DNA of 64,000 bases from Cladosporium sp. IMV 00045 (lineage: Eukaryota > Ascomycota > Dothideomycetes > Cladosporiales > Cladosporiaceae), in the NCBI GenBank assembly GCA_001931905.2, contig MSJI02000897.1, positions 1 through 64,000 of the forward strand, read 5' to 3'. A model generated the notes under the pieces. It was not told the DNA's origin, ran no database searches, and saw nothing but the letters and a program-made list of their open reading frames with translations. Made by a program: the position numbers and the translations under genes. This document shows positions 23,596 to 34,136 of this stretch, one piece after another; position 1 is the first letter of the stretch, and every line of letters begins with the position of its first letter.

Positions 23596-24817
23596 CCTGC
23601 AGAGCTCGCAAGGGCGTGTTTCTTTCGAAGTGTGTTGTTGGATTGATGAATCGCTCGGTCGTCAGATGGCAGAGTCATGATTCCAGGATTTTTCAGCGCG
23701 CGTGGGCGCTGAGAAATAGCAATGTCTGGTCTGTACACAAATCTACATTGTAGGTGTGAGAATCTTAAGACTTTTGGGGAGAGACTTTCGAGCCTCGGTC
23801 CGTCCGGATGGGCTGTGCGCTTTTTGGCTGCGCGCCTTCTCGCATCATCGGTAGGGGTCCAGGAAGAGGCATGGGATTGTCAATCGTCAGCTCAGCTCGT
23901 GGCTTAGAATGGATGACTGTGCTCTGGTTTGCCGAGGATGAAGGGAGAGTTTTGGTTGTTTGTTGGAGTCATGAGGTGTAGTAAAGATAGGAGATCATTC
24001 TGCTGTTGTTAGATGTCTGATTTAATCGATCATTCATTCAAAGTGGGGTGACATGGGCTCGAAAGAGCTATTGGGGCTGGAAAGACATTGGTGGCAGTGT
24101 TGCTAAATATTACTATTGCTCCCTTCAAATCGAACAATACTGAAGTTTGATCGATAGCATCAACACGCCCGTTCAATCGAAGAAGTCCAAAGCTTATCGA
24201 ATTGGTTAATGGACATGTGACTCTTTCATCAATCGATAAGATATCGCTTGCCGCCGGCTTTCGGCGCGCTATCGGGACAAGCTCGCTCCCTCTGATGTCG
24301 TGAGCGCGAGTCTCTGCCAGCGTGACCTGACAGCGTTGGCCTGGACCACGCTATTACTCTGATGACACAAACACCCTACTACTACCCTGCACTTCTTACT
24401 CTCTTTCTCCTGACCTGACATTCACTCTGCGCATCAGCCTTACCTAACTACAGCACAGTATCCTTGCACACCCAATCTTTACCTTCCACGAACAAAGGAA
24501 TCCCTCCACCAGTGCTCGCTTCCAAGTGGGGTATCGCCCAAGTACCTACCGTTCAAGGACGACAAGGCAACCTTTGAAGAGGAAGCAACACAGTAATCAC
24601 ACCTGCTTGCTACCACCGACAGAGCAATACTCAAGCTCTATCGTTGATCGTCGAACGTACTTTCCCACCACCAACTCTGCTCGCCATCAAGGCACATTAG
24701 CCACCCGTCCCAACCCGGCACTCACGCCTCGCAAAATCTGGGCCGCCCACCACAACACCTGCTATTGGAGCGCCTTAACCATATCACAAGAGCGTCGGAG
24801 GAAGTAGAACAAACAAG
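23596..24817. other. Intergenic, divergent promoters of PANB and UBC8
   Basis: About 1.2 kb without a credible reading frame, and no repeat or RNA gene recognised. The last 450 bases are C/T- and CA-rich and look like the upstream region of the E2 gene. Confidence 0.5.
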
Positions 24818-25582
24818 ATGTCTAGCCCAAAGCGCAGAATCGAGACGGACGTCATGAAGATGTTGATGAGCGACTATGAAGTCACACTCGTCAACGACAA
24901 CATGCAAGAATTCTACGTTCGCTTCAAGGGGCCTGAAGAGAGTAAGTTCACCTGAAAGCATACATCCACATACACACCGTGCCCAACATACAAGCAAACC
25001 CTCCAATACTGATCACCCCACCACCAGCACCCTTCCTCGGCGGCCTCTGGAAGATCCACGTCGAGCTCCCCGACCAGTACCCCTACAAGTCGCCCAGCAT
25101 CGGGTTCGTCAACCGCATCTTCCACCCGAACATCGACGAGCTGTCCGGCAGCGTGTGCCTCGACGTCATCAACCAGACCTGGTCGCCCATGTACGACATG
25201 ATCAACATCTTCGAAGTCTTCCTGCCCCAGCTGCTGCGCTATCCCAACCCGACGGATCCGCTGAACGGCGAGGCGGCGGCGTTGCTGATGAAGGAGCCAA
25301 AGGCGTATGATTTGAAGGTTAAAGGTGGGTTGCTTTGCGGATATTTGATTTTGGGAGATGTAGAGAGGGGTTGAGAGGCAGGAATGGTGTGGGGTTCTAT
25401 GCAGGGAACATGAATGCTGACAGGATTGTATTGCAGAATACGTGGCCAAATACGCGACGAAAGAACAAGTCGACGAGGCGGGCGAAGGCTCCGACGACAG
25501 CGACGAGATGAGCAGCGTGGGCAGCTACAACGACGACGAAGACGACGACGACGTCCAGCCCGCCGGCACGATGGAGGTTTGA
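24818..25582 (+). CDS. UBC8: Ubiquitin-conjugating enzyme E2 H type (Ubc8/UBE2H)
   Basis: This is the E2 partner of the GID/CTLH ubiquitin ligase, which in yeast degrades gluconeogenic enzymes when glucose returns. Exons are 24818-24941, 25028-25324 and 25437-25582, giving 188 residues. The start [16 protein letters not shown] matches the family. The UBC fold runs from about residue 5 to 150 with [20 protein letters not shown], the HPN motif in [11 protein letters not shown], and the active-site Cys in [16 protein letters not shown]. The C-terminal 40 residues are highly acidic (Asp/Glu/Ser runs), as in Ubc8/UBE2H. Confidence 0.93.
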
Positions 25583-28500
25583 AAAGACTTCTTGTTTCTC
25601 GCATGATGCCTTGTCCTCTCTTCTGCCTCTCAGCTCTGCGTTTAACGCGGTCTGGACTGGACGGATCGAATTGGACCGGCGCAGCATTTCTCGGAATGAA
25701 TCGCGTTGGCGAGCAAAGGCGCTTGTTGGGATAGGGGTCATATCCGTTCTTTCTTTTTCGTGGTTCTGGGTATTTTGGACATTTCTGGAGTTCTTTTTCG
25801 GTGTGGGAATCAAAGGTGTCGCTTGGGAGGGATGGTCACGATCAACCCAGCAAGCAATGACAAACACAAAGGATATGGAAATGGAAGACACAATCGATCG
25901 GGGCTAGCTGGATAGCGTTTTCGGGAAATCTTCTGGGCTGGAGGCTTTTTTCTTTTTCTCTTTTTCTCTTTTTTGGACAAGTCTGACAGTCGACAATTGA
26001 TGAAATGAAGATCATATTAATGGGATCAATATTATGCAACATCTATCAATTTTACATGAAAGACGGAGACTGATGAAGCCGCCTACCTACCTACATACCC
26101 ATCTTCCGGCTCAAATGTCGAAGCAAATGACTTCCGGGGTGATTGCTAGAAGTCGAATACATATAGGTGTGATCGGTTCGCTGAAAGAACCATGAAAAGG
26201 TCCGCATGTTCGACATGTCGGCGTTTGGAGGCAAGCCTACCCACGCGAGCCAGATCAGCCACCTAGGTATGGTTCGCCTTGCCCTTTTGTCCGGCTGTCG
26301 CTTATTCGTCTAACACCCTCCACGAGACCGTGAGCTCGTGAGCTGCTACTACTGCTGCTAGAAAGCATCGCTATCTCGCAGTAGTTGCGTAGCGCGGAAG
26401 ATCACACCGGTTTTCTGTGGGTAGGATGGGCAGGGAGTGGAGAAAATGGGCGTGCGTTGGTCGGTAAATACCGTTCTTTCTTTGTAGATCTGTACAGAAT
26501 TCGTGATTCTGAGGTGTTGTTTGGCGACCTACCGTGCCTACTCGTGGCTCGGGTGGTGTACGAAAGAACGCCGGCTCCAGATTCTCCACGGCGCCGAGAC
26601 CGGGATGGACTCTAAACCTGGGTATGATTGCAAGCGTGAAGAACAGTGAGCGCCTAGGAATGCGGTGTGACGGCACTGATTGGAATTGAACGTGGATCGT
26701 GCAGTCCTTGCTTGTCGCTTAGTAGCTACCTAGTTGTGTGTAGGTCTAATCTTCCAAGGATGTTGGAGTTCAGCGGACGCGACTCCGAAGCGAAGGGAGA
26801 GACAGAGAGGGATAGACGGAGAGAAGCGAAGACGCGACAGGACGACGTGTATGTGCATCAGCAGCTTTCGTAATCCAATGGGATACAAGTATCCATTATT
26901 CGGCTTTTGAAAAGAGGATGGGGGTATTTTCGGCATTCCGTAAAGACTTGTCAATTCGAACCGCGGAGGCTAATGGGGTTGGGCGAAAGTCTATGGCGGG
27001 ACTTGGGAAGTATCATGTATGGGAAAGGGAGAGACGAACGCCCATCAACGGAGGTGCCGATAGGGCTGCGAAGTTTTTTGTCTTCTTCTTTGGTTCGGCA
27101 TGGGAGGCCGAGAGAATTAGGTGAGTTTAATTCGTAATGCAGAGTAAGAAGTGCGTAGGGAGTTTAGTATACAGTAACAACAGATGAGTTTCCCATTATA
27201 CCACGGCATGCAAGAAGTGAAGTCGAAAGCAGTCCCCTCAAATGCAGTCAAAACACGCCACTCGAGGTGAACCTCGAGGTTTTCCCGCAATTAGCGAGGA
27301 ATCCTTTCGGCTGTTCGTACAGAAATGAACGAGGGACGGATTGTTTCAAAAGGCACCCGTCTCTCTTTTACTCGAAGACGAACCGCTCACCACGCGAACT
27401 CACGACGTGCTCGGGACATGCGGCTCGAGCGGGTGGCGCTGGCTGGTCCTGGCGAAGCTCCATGCAAAAGGGAGAAGCATATTTAGAGCGCGCTGGGCGT
27501 CCGTCCAGCTGGGTCTTTTTGGGGGAGGCGAGGGAGTGAGGGAGAGTAGTAGCGTGGTTTTGTATTTGGGGGCCATTTGGTGTTGATGTGACAGGTCTCG
27601 AAAGAAAGGAGGTCTGTCGTGTATTGTTATCTGCATGAATACTGTAATAAATTGATATCATGTGTCGGGATGATTGATATGCGCCTCGTGAAGGACAAGA
27701 AACGTAAGGATCTGGGATATGCACGATCACACGTGCTAGACGAGTGGCAAACGGAAAGGTCTTCAACCGTCCAACCCTGCAAAAGCCATTCTCGCATTTT
27801 TCTAGAAGGCATATCTGGTAACGTAGAGGTGTCGAACAGGGTCCCTTTCTCGTCGAGCTCGTGTTTGTCTTTAACAGTCTTCTACTTCTTATTTCTCACT
27901 CTGTGGTGCGTGCATTGCGGCGTTCTCTCACTGTATCTGTTGCATGATTCGTGTGCTGCGTCTTCCGTAGGATAAACCAAAACCACGACGCTGATCCTCC
28001 CCTTTCGAAACACTCCTCCGCCCACAAGGCCAGGCCACACCTCCTCTCCACCAAAAACCGCCCACGCCGCCACCGCCGTCTCCCCGTTCTCACCAACTCC
28101 GACAAACCTCCGACCGCTCCATCCCATCCCCTCCCCTCTCTTTCGCTCTCTCTAGTTGCAGCTGAGAGTAGAAGCAGCAGCCACACATCACGAGTTGTCA
28201 GCTCTCTCCCTGTCACTCTACCTCGCTGCACCCTCATCCGCCGCCACATCACGACTTCCGCTCTCCCTCTCACCCACCCGGCCCTCTCACCCGCCCGGCA
28301 ACACCATCACCCCGGTCAACCCATTCGTGCACCGCATACCGCTTATCGCCTTGCCGCTTACCGCCTCGCCTTGCCCACGCCTTTCCCACGCGGCTCCGGC
28401 AGCCCCTTCCGCTTCAGGTCTTTTGCATCTCACTTCTTGCAACTGAAAGCGCCTTCACTACTCCGTGCCTGTCACCAACCACCTCCATCCTCCACCTACC

Positions 28501-29195
28501 ACGCCAGTCCCGACATCCCGGTTCGCTCTCTCACATCACGCCCTCGTGCAACACCGCACCGCCTCTCACCATTCCTCACGCCTGTGTCGCACAAGGCCAC
28601 GCTATCTTGACGTCGGCACCCTGGCAGCTTGCATACATTGCTGCACTCCGAGCGCAATTGGGAAGGCCATCGCGGCATCTGACGTCTCCAACAAAGGCAT
28701 TTGCCGGAGAAGAAGTACTGAGGGAGAGGTAGCCTTTTTCATTGAGGGGTTGCCTTTCGCATGGAATCGCTGCTGTCGCTGATTGCAAGCACACACCTTT
28801 GACCTACCACGCTTTCCATCTCTTCACCACTAAGGGACATGCTGCGGTAGTCTTTGCTGGAAATAAACATTGCCAATATCCGGGACTGTTTTTGTATCTT
28901 CTCTTGCCCTTGGAGTACAAGGCTGGCTACATCCCTTCTCGCCTACGCTGTTTGCGGCGCGCGAGATACCACGTCCCTAGGACGAATACTGTACGTACGC
29001 TGCAAGTCAGACACCTTGACGACGGACTGTGTCTATCGATCAATCTCGTTCGTGGATGAACCCAGATGGGCGACTTCTGAAACAAAACGACATTTTCACA
29101 ATGCGCAAATGCTGACTTTCGATCCACTTCAGGTCCCTACCGATAATTCGATAATTCACAACGCCGCTCGATAGCGGCCGAGCCCACTACCCGCC
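25583..29195. other. Long intergenic region with pyrimidine-rich leader of the kinase gene
   Basis: 3.6 kb without a supportable gene. From about 28000 to 28620 the + strand is extremely C/T-rich, giving Pro/Ser/His-rich frames that look accidental. This and the following 570 bases probably form the promoter and a long 5' leader of the kinase at 29196, and several ATGs precede that start. No tRNA or transposon was seen. Confidence 0.5.
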
Positions 29196-30983
29196 ATGGG
29201 TAACTCAAGTGGCAAGCCAATTTGCATGACCGACGAGGTCAACCTTAATCACTTCCGACTTTTACGAGTCGTCGGAAAGGGTGCATTCGGAAAAGTACGA
29301 ATCGTCGAGCGAAAGGACACCGGTCTTACGTTTGCCTTGAAATACATTCGAAAAGATGAAGTGGTACGCTCGGAAAGTGTTAGGAATATAATACGAGAGA
29401 GAAGGATGCTGGAGCACTTGAACCACCCCTTCCTGTGCAACTTGCGGTACAGCTTTCAGGATATGGAATACTTGTGAGTCGCCTCGTCACACGAACATTG
29501 AGAAAAGATTTGCTGACGTTGTGGGAAAAGATACATTGTCGTGGACTTGATGACCGGTGGAGACCTACGATTCCACATTTCAAGAAAGACCTTCACCGAG
29601 GAAGCTGTGCGATTCTGGGTAGCGGAACTTGGCTGTGCGCTCAGATACGTCCACGGACAGGGAATCGTACATCGAGACGTCAAACCGGACAACGTACTAC
29701 TGGACAACGAAGGCCACGTCCATTTGGCAGATTTCAATGTGGCTTCCGATCTGACGCCTCATAAGCCACTTACTAGTAAATCTGGAACTTTGGCTTATCT
29801 GGCACCGGAAGTATACATGGGCAAGGGATATCACTCAGAAGTTGACTGGTGGTCGCTGGGTGTACTCTTCTACGAGTGCATTTACAACAAGCGACCTTTC
29901 GAGGCCAGCCATCACGATGCTTTGGCGCAGGCCATTGTCAAGGCAGACCCTGCATTCCCCGTCACATCTCCGCCTGTTTCGATGCCTTGTCTGCACGCCA
30001 TCAGCAGTCTTCTCGAAAAGGACAAGACTCAGAGAATTGGCTCTGCTGGATTCGACACTTTCACAGACAACCCTTTCTTCAGGGAACTTGATTTTGATGC
30101 TTTGCTCAGAAAAGAAATCGAGCCGGTGTTTTGTCCTTCAAGCGAAAAGACCAATTTCGATGCGACATACGATCTTGAGGAACTTCTACTCGAGGAAGCA
30201 CCATTGGAGGCCAGAGCGCGGAAACAGAAGCCTCGCGCAGAATTGCGAGATGATGCCACACCTCAAGAGATCCGTGCGGACGAACTGCACCGTATGGTCG
30301 AGACAATGTTCGAGCCCTTCAACTACACACTCGTCCCCGAAACAAGAGATCCCGCAGCCGCAGCCGCCGCTGCAGCTTCTGCACCAGCACCAGCCGGCTC
30401 CGAGAAGAATCCGTCTGTAGAAACAGTCAGGCAACAAGACAAAGGGCGATCCACCCCACCGCCCAGAGCACATACACCAGGAAGCACTTCGCGCACCCGC
30501 TCATCGACTCGTTCCGGAACCGGATCTCCTCCCCTGTACCCTATGCCACCCCAAGGCCCACCACCTCAGTCAGACCTTCCACCAATCCCCCCTATACCGC
30601 CAACATCAGAACTTCCTCAACCGGCCCGCGACCCACCCCGGGAAAGAGGTCCACGAACAGTTCGGTACGAAGATACCGCGCCGTCTGAAAAACCTTCAAC
30701 ATCGCGTCCTCCGCCCCGCCCGCGAGGCAGCACACGCAGCACTTCCATGGGTGGAGGCGTGCAGGTCGTGCTGAACGAGCAAGGCAGCTGGAGCGATATG
30801 GCAAATCAGAGCGCGGGCATGGTCGATGGTGAGAGCGCTCGTGACAAGAGAGCTGAGCGCTCACCGGGCATGCTGGGTTTGTTCTCGAGGAAGAAGGGCC
30901 GCGATCGTAGTCCGAAGGGCAAGGAGAAGGAGAGGGGTGTCTTGGGCAAGGAAGGCGCGAGAGTGGTCATTAGTTCGGGCTGA
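29196..30983 (+). CDS. Serine/threonine kinase, STK32/YANK type, N-myristoylation motif
   Basis: This is an AGC-related protein kinase of the YANK (STK32) group. Exons are 29196-29473 and 29531-30983 (576 residues). The start lies in a good context (CCGCCATGG) and gives MGNSSGK, a typical N-myristoylation signal, so membrane association is likely. Kinase motifs are the glycine loop GKGAFGKV, the VAIK-like FALKYIRK, HRDVKPDNVLLDN, DFN in place of DFG (LADFNVAS, as is usual for STK32), TLAYLAPEVY and DWWSLGVLFYE. After about residue 330 comes a conserved-looking acidic segment (DATYDLEELLLEE, then FEPFNYTLVP). A disordered Pro/Ser/Arg-rich tail ends GLFSRKKGRDRSPKGKEK. The substrate is unknown in fungi. 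Confidence 0.9.
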
Positions 30984-32932
30984 GCTGGGACGTTCTTCTC
31001 TATGTCATCATGATTACTGTCATGAAGTTGGAGCCGGAGTTGTGGACGATGGATTCGGTTGCGAGAACGGCGTGCGAGGACTTGCTACATTGATTTCCAG
31101 AGCAAAGGTTCTGAGAGCTGGAGGTGGTCACCACGAGGTCGATCACCAGACTGCATTGCCGAACAGCTTCCAACAGAAGGCTTGCCGACAACGAACGTTG
31201 TTCGCCGAAAGTTTCAGCTCGCACCATGACCAGCAACACGACATTATGCCTCGCGGCCGCGAGCGGCGAAACACCACATACCGCTCCTCTGCTCTCTAAT
31301 ACACCATCACACTGGTGCACGCGCGATACACACCGAACAGGTCTTTTTAGCCAACACACATCATGGACGAATCAAACCCTTGAAATCGCACACAACAATC
31401 AAACAGGTCAGATCACACATTCACATTCGATCGAAACACAAGGAATACCATCATTACCTGCATCACCGATCACAAACGGCGTTTCAAAGAACCCTCACAC
31501 ACAAGGATCGAGATTCATTCGAAAGCACGAGTTCTCGTCAATTGCATAAAATTCTCGAATTTCTCTCTCTCTCTCTTTTTTTTCCTCTCTATTCTTAATT
31601 GTTTTTTCATTTTCTATTTTCACCGTCTCTGTAGTTCTTTTTAATCGTATCCGCGCGGGAAAGCATGGGCGCATGAGCACATACTAACCAAAGGGGGGCC
31701 CTTTGGTGCTGGATGCTGGGTGAAGGGTGGGAATTTTATTATACCCCTTCTGTATGAGATAAAGATCAAGATCACCGTTCTCTTCCGATTCTCTCATTCT
31801 TCATTGTATTTTTTTCTACTGTGGTTTTATGGTCGTTACTACTGAATGATGCTTTTATGCTTTTGCCCTCTGAGTTCTTAATATCATTCTCTTCTTTTCA
31901 ATTGCTTTTTATCCTTTTCTATTCTTTCTCTTCTTTTCCTTCTATTTTGCTTTTCTTCTCTTTTAACTTTTTTTTTCTTTTTCTTTTTCTTTTCTTCTTT
32001 GGGCTTTCGACGGAGGCTTTGAAATGGTCTCGACTGTCTTGGCGGTTGTTTAGAAAGAGGGTATCTTGTATGCTAGAAGAGTGTAGAGATTGCTCGTATG
32101 ATATGTTCGATCGAAGATGGTTTCTCCACCGAACGAGATGGGATGTTATAGTGTAGTTGCTTCGCCGCCATGCGTGTGATGTTTGTTCATGCTTTGGAAC
32201 AAATTGACAGAAAGGATTATTTGTCGATGTATGCAATGTGACTCTCCTTTCTTTCTTTTGGTCGATGTAGCAGGATAGGGGTGGAGGATACTTGAGCAGG
32301 TTTGTGGGTGGGAAATGGTATGTGATAATGATGATGGATAGAGGAAGAAGAAGAAGAAGAAGAAGAAGAAGAAGAAAGCACGAAGGCTTTTGATTATACT
32401 CATCATTCTGACCTGAACAAACCCTTGATTCTGAGATTCATCTCGTCAACCTCCCAATTCCGCATTATTACCAATAATACACGCAGTGCAACTTGGCAGT
32501 CTAGAGCAGCGGGATCCAGCGACGTCGTGGCTGAGGCGATGCGAATGGCACTAAATCGCGGCTTCCTTTCGAATTCGGCAGGGAGGAATTGCCAACGGCC
32601 GCGTGCACAACGGTCGGCAGAGGGTGCGGCATCTTGAATCGTTCAGCAGAAATAACAGTCTTACGAAGCAAGGAGCTTAACAGGGTGATTAAATGAGACC
32701 TCCTGCGCAAAGGCCAAAAACCCTCCCCCTCCCCACAGCGGAATCCTGCGCAGAAGTGGGGACGTGGGAAAGTCAATTGAATGAAAGGTATAAGGGTGGC
32801 TTACGGAAGCACTATAGGGTTTCCACATGACGACAGATGGGCTGTTGTGTACAGTATATCTATCGGGGTGAAAGACCGTGATCGACGCATTTGATATTTT
32901 TCGAACCCATACCTTCGTGCTTGATCGATACA
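30984..32932. other. Intergenic with polypyrimidine tracts and a GAA microsatellite
   Basis: Nearly 2 kb between the kinase and the solute-binding protein gene. It contains CT/T tracts near 31559-31620 and 31890-32005 and a GAA run. No coding frame was supported. The short frames are translations of the repeats. Confidence 0.5.
32341..32377. repeat. GAA trinucleotide microsatellite
   Basis: About twelve uninterrupted GAA/AAG units lie in the spacer upstream of the solute-binding protein gene. It is simple sequence and likely polymorphic. Confidence 0.85.
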
Positions 32933-34083
32933 ATGAGAATCCAAACCGCCGCATTGTCTTTCGCCATCATCGGCGCGTCTGCTCAATGGCAGCCCAACGT
33001 GCCGAAGGAGACGAGGTCTCTTGATGAAATCTACGCCGTTGCACAGCGGGAGTCTTCGAATGGCAGTCAGCCACTTCAGGTCTTCTGGGGTGGCGATGCT
33101 GGCGAACAGGGCGATGGCGTTCGCAGCGCCTGGAAGGAACGGTTCCCGAACATCCCGTTGAACTTGACGGTTGACCTCAGCAAGTATCATGATGGACGCG
33201 CTGATAAAGCGTTTTACGAGGGAGGCCATGTCGCGGACATCGCTGTTCTGCAGACTTTGCAGGATTTCCCCAGATGGAAGAGCCAGAACAGGTTGCTGTA
33301 CTACAAGCCGGCGGAGTTCGATGATATCTTTAATGGGGAGAAGGATCATGATGGCGCTTGGTTGGGTCTTTTCAACTGTAAGTCTGCCTCTCCAACCATC
33401 GAAAGACTTCAAACGTTGACACTCGTGCAGACAACTTCGGTCACCTGCTCTACGACAAGACCAAGCTCGACGCTTCCGACGTCCCATCAACCTTCGAAGC
33501 CTTCGCAGACCCGGCCTGGAAGTCGAAGCTCGTCCTGACCTGGCCCAACGATGACGATGCCGTAGCCTACCTCTTCGCCCTCATTGTCTCCAAATACGGC
33601 CACTCCTGGCTCGAAGGCGTCGCCGCAAACGACGTCCAGTGGGTGAGAGGCACCGGCACCCCCGTCTTCGAACTCGAGGACCAGCACAACTCGACCAACT
33701 CGTCAAGAGCGCTCACATTCACCAGCGGCGGGGCTGGCTCGGAGGACTGGTGGGGCGACGTGATCCCCAACGACCAGTACATGACCTGGGCGCAGACGGG
33801 TGCGATTTTCGCAAGCACGCCGAGGCCGGAGGCGTCGAAGCTGTTCATCTCTTGGTTGGCGAGCAGGGAGTTCCAGGATACGCAGTCGAGCACGCAGTAT
33901 GCTTTGCAGACGGAGGAGACGAATCCGCTGCTGAGCAACGTTACTCAGACGGCGGGTTTCCGGCAGTTTGAGAATGATCGTGCGACGGTCGAGTGGTGGA
34001 AGAATCAGTTCGAGGATGCCTTTGGCACGCCACAGGGGCCGTCGCCGTTGGTTTTGTATCCTAACCCGCCTTATCAGGGTTGA
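32933..34083 (+). CDS. Secreted bacterial-type solute-binding protein (periplasmic-binding-like II)
   Basis: This is an extracellular protein with the fold of bacterial ABC-transporter solute-binding proteins (Fe3+/polyamine/thiamine type). Exons are 32933-33377 and 33431-34083 (365 residues). The N-terminus MRIQTAALSFAIIGASAQ is a secretion signal. Then come LQVFWGGDAGEQGDGVRSAWKERFPNI (first strand/helix of the fold), ADIAVLQTLQDFPRWK, the hinge-region YNFGHLLYDKTKL (rebuilt at the intron), DPAWKSKLVLTWPNDDDAVAYL, and a C-lobe with KLFISWLASREFQ. Fungi lack the matching ABC importers, so it may be a ligand scavenger or a repurposed binding protein. It lies next to the D-amino-acid-type cluster but its promoter lacks the shared GGGGGTC element. 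Bacterial origin by transfer is an inference. Confidence 0.82.
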
Positions 34084-34136
34084 TTGAGGGTGGCCGGATC
34101 GACTTCAAGGGTTGGAGCAAATTGTATGAGGATTGA

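Noticed and set aside
27951..28610. 219-residue Pro/Ser/His-rich frame
   Set aside because: A translation of a C/T-rich tract without a domain; better explained as promoter/leader of the kinase gene.
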